This document shows, piece after piece, positions 1-7,600 of a stretch of DNA of 33,138 nt. How positions within the stretch are numbered: the stretch's first letter is position 1; each line of letters starts with the position of its first letter. Both the position numbers and the translations under genes were made by a program. The stretch is taken from the NCBI GenBank assembly GCA_964642795.1, contig CAZXRQ010000015.1, positions 1 to 33,138 of the forward strand. The letters are read 5' to 3'. The notes under the pieces were generated by a model. The model was not told the origin of the DNA, ran no database searches, and worked only from the letters and a program-made list of their open reading frames with translations. The stretch comes from JAVVVD01 sp964642795. Its GTDB lineage: Bacteria; Bacillota; Clostridia; Christensenellales; CAG-138.

Positions 1-16
1 CCGCGACAGCTTGTAT

Positions 17-45
17 ATAATAGCAAAACCATTCACCATTGTCAA
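17..45 (-). promoter_or_regulatory. Sigma-A-type promoter reading left out of the window
   Basis: On the minus strand a perfect -35 box TTGACA (40-45) is followed, after 17 bases, by TATTAT (17-22), one mismatch from the consensus -10. Transcription would start near base 10 and leave the window to the left, so it should serve a minus-strand gene just outside. The spacing and box quality are good; the target gene is not visible. Confidence 0.55.
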
Positions 46-97
46 CCGCTTTTTTGCCTTTTCGCGACATTTTTTTTGCCGGTTTTTTGCACGGCTT

Positions 98-1822
98 TCA
101 AACCCCCAAAAGCGCCTTTACACGCGCATCCAAAGCCGCCGCCAACGCCTCCGCGCGTTCCTTGGCAAGCGCCCCTTCGGATGCCGATACGCCTGTATAC
201 AGCTTGAGTTTCGGCTCGGTCCCGGACGGTCTTGCGCACACCCAGGCGCCGTTATCCAGCGTGTATACCAGCACGTTGAGGCCGTTTTCGCCCACATCGC
301 GCTTGCTTCCGTCCGCCGCTGTGACCAGACTTGATCGCATCAGATCGTCCGCCGCGATCACGCGCTCCGCGCCAAAGCTTTCCGGCGGCTCCGCCCTAAG
401 CGCCGCCATGGCTCCGGCAATTTTCTCTATGCCCTCCTTGCCGAAAAGTGCATACGAGCGCACCGCGTCGAGATAAAAGCCGTACTCGTCATACATATCC
501 TGCAGCACGTCCGCAAGTGTCTTTCCCTGCTGTGCATAGTAGGCGCAGGCCTCGGCAACGAGCAGCGCGGAGCTTACCGCATCCTTGTCTCTGGAATCCC
601 CGCCGGCCAGATAACCGTAGCTCTCCTCAAAGCCGAATATGTAGCTTCCACCTCCGCACCCACACTCGTCTATCTTTTTTGATATGTACCTAAAGCCCGT
701 GGGGACGTAGTCCAGCTTCACCGAAAAGCGCTCGCATATAGCGTCCGCCATGCGGGTGGATACCAGCGATTTGACGGCCAGCGCGTCCTTGGGCAGCGCA
801 TCCTTTTTTGAGGACAGCAGGTAGTGCAGCAGCACGCAGCCCGTCTGGTTGCCGGTAAGCAGCTTGAAGCCTTCTCCCGTACGCACCGCAACGCCCAGCC
901 TGTCGGCGTCCGGGTCGGTGGCGAGTATTACGTTTGCGCCCGTCTCGTCCGCAAGCGCAATGCCCGGCACAAACGCCGCGGGGTCCTCCGGATTAGGGGC
1001 CTTGACCGTGGGAAACGCCCCGTCAGGCTCCTGCTGTGAAGCTACTACGCTCACGCTTGCGCCCGCCCGCCAAAACAGCTCCTTTACCGGCGCAAGGCCG
1101 GAGCCGTGCAGCGGCGTATATACTATCTTCAGCTTATCCGCGCTGCGTCTGAGCAGATCTCCGTGCATAAGCAGACCCAGCGCCGCGTCTTAGTACGCCT
1201 CGTCCTCCGCGCTGCCTATATAGGTAAGCAGTCCGTTGGATAGCGCCTCCGGTTCGGTGATGTCCGGTTCTTCGAAGTAGCCTCGCAGCTTCATGCAAGC
1301 ATATATTTCCGACGCCTGCCTGGGATCCGCCTGTCCGCCGTGCTGCCAATACACCTTATAGCCGTTGTATTCGGGCGGATTGTGGCTGGCGGTTATCACC
1401 ACGCCTGCGATGCAGCCAAGATTTCGTACCGCGGCGGACAGCATCGGTACCGGGTGCAGCGTGCCGTACAGATATGCACGCACCCCCTCCCCGCACAGCG
1501 CAAGCGCCGTTTCCAGTGCAAATTCACGACTTTTATGGCGGGAATCGTACGCTATGGCCACACCGCGCTCCGCCGCGCCCGGGATGCGCTTGATGCAGTC
1601 CGCAAGCCCCAGCGTGGCGCGCCGCACCACATATATGTTCATCCGGTTGATTCCCGCGCCAAGTATGCCGCGCAGGCCCGCCGTGCCGAACTCAAGCCCG
1701 GTATAAAAACGCTCCTCTATCTCATGCGCGTCGCCGGCTATCGCTTTAAGCTCTCCGAGCAGTGCAGGCTCGCAAACGTTGTCGAGCCATGCCCGGTATT
1801 CGCCCATATACCCTTTATCCAT
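98..1822 (-). pseudogene. Phosphoglucomutase/phosphomannomutase with one in-frame stop codon
   Basis: Alpha-D-phosphohexomutase family, interconverting hexose 1- and 6-phosphates in the cytoplasm for cell-wall and glycan precursors. Read through, it has about 573 residues, the usual length of the PgcA-type enzyme, and all four signature loops are present: the phosphoserine loop TASHNP, the metal loop DPDADR, the sugar-binding loop GFEESYGY and the phosphate-binding loop RPSGTEPK. A TAA at 1190-1192 interrupts it after residue 210, between the serine and metal loops; the frame continues unchanged on the other side. The downstream part has an ATG at 1166-1168 without a Shine-Dalgarno sequence, so it is unlikely to be made alone. 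The start at 1822 is well placed behind AAGGAGG (1827-1833). Sequence outside the stop shows no decay, so an assembly or sequencing error or a very recent mutation is likely. Family call is firm; pseudogene status is not. Confidence 0.85.
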
Positions 1823-1872
1823 GCTTCCTCCTTGCCGGACGCGCCCGTCCCCGGTTTTATTCCGTACATTAT

Positions 1873-1901
1873 ATTATAAGAAAAAGCCTCCGCGCTGTAC
1901 A
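1873..1901 (-). promoter_or_regulatory. Candidate promoter of the phosphohexomutase gene
   Basis: On the minus strand a consensus TATAAT (1873-1878) follows TGTACA (1896-1901, four of six -35 positions) at 17 bases. The start site would be near 1866, giving a leader of about 44 nt that contains AAGGAGG. A second overlapping TATAAT at 1868-1873 has no matching -35 box. Confidence 0.5.
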
Positions 1902-2074
1902 GCAGAAAAACCGCGTCCGCAATTACGGACTTGTTTTGCGGTATCGGCGCGGATTCTTAGAATGTGCCACAGCACGAGCGCATACGACCTTCTTTTTTGG
2001 AATTGCACGCGCGTTTGCCGCATATGCTTCTTGTGCAGGAGCTCCAACCGCCTGCAAGAGAGGAGTATATGCTT

Positions 2075-3809
2075 ATGAAAAGACGTTTATGCGCTGCCGC
2101 GGCGCTTGTGCTGTTGGTGTGCGCCGCCTTACCCTGCCTTGCCCTGGCAGTGGACGACCCTCTTTATCCGGAGGATATACAGTACACGGAGGAGGGCGTG
2201 ACCCTCAGCAAAACCGCCACGCGCACCGATGCCGACGAGTGGGAAATAACCCTCGCCGTCACTCCGGAGGGCGAGTCGCTTGTATATGATCCGCTGGAGC
2301 TTGGGCTGGTGATCGACTCCTCCGGCTCTATGCAGCTTTGTACCGGAAGTCACGCAGGCAGCTGTAACGAAAGCTGCGTCACCCGCCAGGAAGCCGTTGC
2401 CGAGGCCGCTGCCGCTATGGTCGCCGCACTTGCCGGAAGCGACGGGATAAGTGTAGGGGTAGCGGGCTTTGATAAGGTCGGCTACGTCGTTGCAACGCTT
2501 ACCGACGTAAGCACTCAGGCCGGCGTGGCTGAGGTAATAGACGCCATACCCTGCGACAATTCCGGCGCCGGCACCAATATAACCGGCGGCCTTTCCGCAG
2601 GCGGCTCGCTGTTTACCGCTGTGTCCGGCGTGCAGCGCGTGCTGGTGCTGCTGAGCGACGGCGAGTACAACCGCGGCGGCAACCCCACAAACACCGCAAA
2701 TGCGCTGAAAGCCGACGGCATCAAAATATACACCATTGGCTTCATGATAGATGACGACGTACTGGAGGGTCTGTCCTCCGGCGAGGGCTATTATAAGACC
2801 GTATCGGATTCCGTGGAGCTTGTGCGCGAATACGAGCGCATAGCCGCATCCCTAAGCGCCGGCGTAGTAGACCCGATAGCGGATAAGTTCTATATAATAG
2901 GCGAGCCTGCGGTAAGCTTTTCTGGCGACGCCATACCCTATACAGCCACCGCGACAAACGGCGTGGTGCGCGTTACGCCCAGCGCAGCGCTCACCTCCGG
3001 CAACACTATGTACATTCGCTATAAGGTAAAGCTGGATATGGACACCGTATCCGCCTCCCCCACCGGCATATTCACGCTTGAACCGCTCAACGGCGACGCG
3101 GTGCTGGAGCGCAGCGGTGAATCCTCGCTGGCTTTCCCGCTGCCAAAATGCCGCTTTGAACTGGGCAATCTCAGCGTGTGCTACGAGCTTGCCGACAGCG
3201 GCTCCGTTACCGGCAGCGGCGGCATAAGCCAAAGCAAAACCGTCATCACGGACTGGGGCGAGCCCAGCTTCAGCTGGGATGTTCCAGCCACCATGACCGA
3301 TGCCGGCGTGCAGTACGCGCTGGATCTTGCTGCCACCCGCGCCGCCGGAGGGTATTCCGCCTCCGCGTTCGATGCGCTGAGCGGCAGCGTGGTAGCGGCC
3401 GCAGGCGAGCACAGCGTTACCTTCGTGTATAACTGTCAGCCCACGCCAACCCCGACAGTTGCGCCCACGCCNNNNNNNNNNNNNNNNNNNNNNNNNNNNN
3501 NNNNNNNNNNNNNNNNNNNNNNNNNNNNNNNNNNNNNNNNNNNNNNNNNNNNNNNNNNNNNNNNNNNNNNNGCCCACGCCAACCCCGACAGTTGCGCCCA
3601 CGCCGACCCCGACAGTTGCACCCACGCCGACCCCGACGGTTGCACCCACGCCGACCCCGACAGCTACGCCTCACGTTTGGCCCTCTCCGAGGCCCACCTG
3701 CTATCCGCAGGTGCCGGCTACCGGCGGCGCGCCGCTGCTGCTTGGCGCAGCGGTATGTCTGCTAGGCGTGCTGCCGCTTGCGGCGCTGGGTCTCAAGCGC
3801 AGGAAGTAG
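2075..3809 (+). CDS. Cell-surface von Willebrand A protein with PT-repeat stalk and sortase-type anchor (spans scaffold gap)
   Basis: Predicted cell-wall-anchored surface protein, perhaps an adhesin. It starts with a signal peptide (KRR then a hydrophobic stretch to about residue 26). A vWA domain follows at about residues 73-270 with an intact MIDAS: DSSGS at 81-85, a TNITGG threonine and LLSDGE. A cysteine-rich insertion lies just after the DSSGS strand. Beta-rich sequence then leads to an eight-residue PTPTPTVA repeat. The C-terminus has VPATGG, a hydrophobic helix and KRRK, a sorting signal with V in place of the usual L of LPXTG. ATG 2075 is preferred over ATG 2069 because AGAGGAG (2059-2065) is 9 nt upstream of it and only 3 nt from the other. 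The gene crosses a 100-N gap; the frame before it (ending 3471) and after it (3573 on) differ because the gap length is arbitrary. Ligand unknown. Confidence 0.82.
3440..3668 (+). repeat. 24-bp tandem repeat coding for PTPTPTVA
   Basis: One full unit (3440-3463) and the start of another stand before the gap, and four units follow it (3573-3668). Units drift by single third-position changes; the last reads PTPTPTAT. The repeat forms the extended wall-spanning stalk of the vWA protein and explains why the assembly broke here. Its copy number in the genome cannot be read from this sequence. Confidence 0.92.
3472..3571. other. Scaffold gap of exactly 100 N
   Basis: A run of exactly 100 N marks a gap of unknown size. 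If the repeat is uninterrupted, the missing sequence should be 15+24k bases, a multiple of three, which would restore the reading frame that 100 N breaks. Confidence 0.98.
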
Positions 3810-3829
3810 CGTTCCATACGGTTTTAACA

Positions 3830-3864
3830 GCGGACGGTGCAGGCTGATGCGCCGTCCGCATTTT
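3830..3864 (+). terminator. Hairpin after the vWA gene, probable terminator
   Basis: GCGGACGG (3830-3837) pairs with CCGTCCGC (3852-3859) around a 14-nt loop, 20 bases after the stop codon, and is followed by ATTTTG. The T-run is short, so termination may be weak. Confidence 0.55.
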
Positions 3865-3883
3865 GAACTTCTTGCGTACTGTC

Positions 3884-3912
3884 TTGAAGCGTTCCCTGGG
3901 GTATGTTAGAAT
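3884..3912 (+). promoter_or_regulatory. Candidate promoter of the PAP2-like gene
   Basis: TTGAAG (3884-3889), a 17-base spacer and TAGAAT (3907-3912), with an extended -10 TGT directly before it. The start would be near 3919, leaving a leader of about 97 nt. That leader holds a 7-bp hairpin (3976-3982 with 3991-3997) just upstream of the ribosome binding site, which could affect translation. Confidence 0.55.
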
Positions 3913-4015
3913 GATGGACATCATTTCCGCCGCAACCGTTTTGCAGCGGCCGCAATATGAAGCTGGCGGGGATATTGCCCGCATTCATACGCGGGCAGCA
4001 CCGGGAGGAACTAAT

Positions 4016-4591
4016 ATGGACAGATTTTATCTTACAATACGCAAGGCCACCGTACCGCCCGCGATAGCGGTGATCATGCTGGTACTCATAGGCGCATTCT
4101 ACCCGGAGACCTTTGGCAGCGCCGCCGCGTTCGCTTACAGCGTGCTGTTTCTTGGCATACTGCCGCTTTTGGCGTATCCGCTGCAGCGATTTATTCCCCG
4201 TTATAAGGATCGGGGCCGGGAAGGGCAGCGTGCGCTTGCAATGGTGTTTTCCGTTGTGGGCTATGTAGCCGGTGTGGTCACGGGGCTGCTTACCGGCGCG
4301 CCGACGAACCTAATACTTATATATCTTGAATACCTTGCCTCCGGCATACTTATAACCCTGTTCAACAAGGGATTCCACCTGAAGGCCAGCGGCCACGCCT
4401 GCGGCATCGTGGGCCCGGTCGCCATGCTGGCGTATTTCAAGCTGTACCTTTGCTCCGCCATAGGCTGCGCACTGGCCGCGCTGGTTTTTGTGGCGTCCAT
4501 CAAAACCCGCCGCCACACGCTGGGCCAGCTTATCGGCGGCAGCATAATACCCGTTGCGGCGCTGCCGCTGCTGCTGCTGATACTAAAATAG
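4016..4591 (+). CDS. Small PAP2-like integral membrane protein
   Basis: 191 residues with about six hydrophobic membrane segments. It resembles the PAP2 lipid-phosphatase/phosphotransferase superfamily: an SGH motif at about residue 122 (in KASGHACG) stands for the PSGH core, and a later RRHTLGQLIGG resembles the SRxxxxxHxxxD motif but lacks its final aspartate. It may act on a lipid phosphate or be a divergent, possibly inactive relative. The start is chosen at 4016 because GGGAGGA lies 6 nt upstream; a longer open frame from 3863 covers the promoter and has no ribosome site. Transcribed alone, followed by a strong terminator. The family assignment rests on motifs only. Confidence 0.65.
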   Translation: MDRFYLTIRKATVPPAIAVIMLVLIGAFYPETFGSAAAFAYSVLFLGILPLLAYPLQRFIPRYKDRGREGQRALAMVFSVVGYVAGVVTGLLTGAPTNLILIYLEYLASGILITLFNKGFHLKASGHACGIVGPVAMLAYFKLYLCSAIGCALAALVFVASIKTRRHTLGQLIGGSIIPVAALPLLLLILK

Positions 4592-4622
4592 CAGCAGCGC
4601 CGCCTTTTGCCCTAATGCAAAA

Positions 4623-4668
4623 AACAAGCCCCGGAAGGCCGTCAATACGCCGTCCGGGGCTTGTTTAT
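4623..4668. terminator. Strong bidirectional terminator
   Basis: A perfect 13-bp stem, AACAAGCCCCGGA (4623-4635) with its complement at 4653-4665, has A-rich and T-rich flanks. It ends the plus-strand PAP2-like gene and the minus-strand GGDEF/EAL gene, which converge here. Confidence 0.88.
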
Positions 4669-4681
4669 TGCTACTGGCTGA

Positions 4682-7600
4682 TTACCGCTGCTCCTCGTCC
4701 GACATTCGGGCAAGCATAAAATCGCAAATGTCGCCTGTGACGTTCTCGTAGAGTACCGCCATTATGTCCACCCAGCGATATTTCCCGGTTTCTCCGTCCA
4801 GCCGCCGCACGCGCAGTCTCACGTCGCTTCTTCCGCCTGCATATGCGCCCAGCAAAGCCTCCCGCGACATGGCGGCGCTTATCACGGGCCTGTCATCGGG
4901 ATGGAACGAATTTATCTGGCAATTGAAAAGCCCCTCAACGCTCCCGGTCGGCGCGGCAAGCGCATTAACGGCCGCGCTGGATTCCATAATCGAATAGCGA
5001 TCCTGCGTAAGGTTGGCGGAGAGCGCCAGCTGGCAGGATGCCGTCGCTGCATCTGCAAGACGGGTTATATCACCCGGGGTCAGGCTGGTCCCTTCCCCTC
5101 GGGCCGCAGCGCTGTGACGCGCAAACACATAGTCCTCGCGCTGCATCTCCGGCGTGTACATGGCATAGTCGTTTTTGCTGGCGCGCTTAACGTGGTACAG
5201 CGCCTTATCGGCACGCCTGTATATTGACGAGAATCCGTCCAGCTCCGCATCGCAGAATGTACAGCCTATGCTGCAATGGATGGTATGCTCGTCGTGCTCG
5301 CCCACGCTGATGTTCGCAAGCTCCGACAAAAGTGACTCCAGCGATGGTACAAACGTGTCCTCATCGGCCATACCGGGCAGCAGCACCACGAATTCATCGC
5401 CGCCCATTCGTCCTATCACATCCGTACGGCGAAAGTGCTTTTTAAGTGTTTCGGCTACGCTTACCAAGGCGCGGTCGCCCTCCGGATGGCCGTAGGTATC
5501 GTTTATGTATTTAAGGTCGTCCACATCCAGCAGCAGGAACGCGCAGGGCCTTTTGCCCATAGTGCTCAGCGCTTCGTTGATGGTGCGCTCGGCGGCGTAG
5601 TGGTTGTATATGCCGGTCATGCCGTCCAGCTCCGCCTGCCGCTGCGCGTCGAGCAGCCGCTCCTTTTGCTCGGTTATATCCTGTACCTGGGCGAATATGC
5701 GCGTGTGCCCGGTGTACGGGTCCCCCACCATCTGCGCGGATATGCGCACCCAGCTCATGCCGGCAGCAGCATCCGCATCCACCGGGGCGTCGTGCTCCAG
5801 CTCCGTAACGCCGTCGCCGTAGAGCATCATCAAATGCTCCCTGGAGCAGACCGTCCTGATCTCCGCAAGCGCATCCTTATCCTTTACAGCGCGCTTTATC
5901 AGCGCCTCCACGGTATCGTCGTGGCGACCGCCTTCATACCGGCCTGCATCCTTTAAAAGCGCGCCGCCGGCTTTTTCGACTATGTTTGCGGTAAGATCCG
6001 TTTCGAAGTACATCGCCTTGTCCGGGTGATCCGCGCCGATAGTCTGCAAATAGCGCGCATACACCACCTCGCGCTCGTGCAGATCGGTTATATCCAGAAG
6101 GGACATCACCGCGCTGTTTAGGAACCTTCCATTCTCGTATACGGGTGTGCCGCGCAGATCGAACCACTTCTCCCGGCCATTCGTATCCTTCAGATGCAGC
6201 TTGATCCCCTCGGTGGGCTCGCCGTTTTCCGTCTTTACAAACAGCTCGTGCAGGGCGTCCCGGCTATCCTTAAAGACGTTGAGCTTGGCTTTTTTGCAGT
6301 TTAGGCTGTCGTACTTATCATCCAGCCCGTTGGCGATGCATCTTTCGCTGTCCAATCCGTACGCCTTGCGCTCCGCTATGTCGTAGTAGTAGAATATGCG
6401 GTCGCTTTGCTCCGCCACATGGCTCATTATCAGCTCGTTCTTCTTCAGATCCTCCAACAGCCTGCGTCTCGGGGTAATATCCGTGAATATGTGGATATAG
6501 CCCGTCTTGCCGTTTTCGTCCACAAACCTTGTGCCGCGCCCCGTCAACCAGCAGCAGCCGCCATCCTTTTTTATTGCGCGGAACTCCTCCCGGTACTCCA
6601 GCGGTCCCTGCATCTTTACGCTGTCCACGACGGGTTTCAGCTTTGCCCGGTCATCCGCGTGTACCATTTCCATGTTGCTGCAGATAAGCATATGCTCCAC
6701 TTCCGCCATGCTGTACCCCAGCGCGTTCGGCAGGTCGCCTACAATATATACTGGCTCCTTTTTATCCAAATAGCGCACCGCGATAAGCCCCGGCGCGTAT
6801 TTGTTGATTATTTTGTAGTACTCCTGCTGGCGAGAAAGCTGCTCCGAGGCGATCCCCAGCGCGCACTTCAGCTTTTCCTCGATCAGCTTCTGCTCGTCTA
6901 TGTCGCGGGATATCGCCAGCGCCAGCACGTCGCCGTCATACGGATTATCCACCCGCATCATCACGTCCTCCGCCCAGTGCAGCACGCCGTCCTCATCGTA
7001 CTGCCCATGCTCCAGCCTTACAACGGACTTTTCGCCGCTTTTGAACGTATCCAGCAGACGGTCGCGGGAGAACGCAGCGCTGAAGTCTGCCTTCTCGTCC
7101 TCCGGCAGCATCTGCGCGGCCCTCTCCACCAGTTTGTCGATGCTGCCGCGCTCCTTAAAGCCGCGGTTCGGGCCCGCATATTTCAGTGTATAGTATGTAT
7201 TTTTAGTGATGTTGCATGCGATGACCGCGGGGTACACGGCGCTGAGCGCCGTAATCAGGCCCTCCCGCTCAAACGCACGGCTCTTGCGTCCCTCGCGGGC
7301 GTCGGTCACATCCTTGTAGGATATCACCGCTGAGGCCGGCCGCCCGTCAGAGCCGGATACGCACGTAAAACGCAGCCGGTACCAGCGCTGGCACCCCTCC
7401 GGCGCATTCACATGCACCTCTGTGCTGCCGCTGGGCTCGCCACGGTCTATGGCTGCGAAGAATGCAAGCCAGTCGTCCACGCTCTCCTGTGCAATCGTAC
7501 CGGCGTCCACCTCGTGCTCCGGCAGGTTTTTGATCTCAGGCTGCCGCTTGTATTTATCCGTCACAGGATTGTCAAACTTCCCAATGCGCCCGTCGACGTA

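Noticed and set aside
3440..3668. Tandem repeat considered as a CRISPR array
   Set aside because: The units are contiguous 24-bp coding repeats without spacers and translate to PTPTPTVA.
3670..3847. Continuation of the vWA frame to 3847 through the N run
   Set aside because: The 100-N filler shifts the frame artificially; the frame ending at 3809 gives the PT repeat and a sorting signal.
6407..7333. Plus-strand open frame of 308 codons opposite the giant GGDEF/EAL gene
   Set aside because: Antisense to well-supported PAS modules; no recognisable motif or Shine-Dalgarno sequence.
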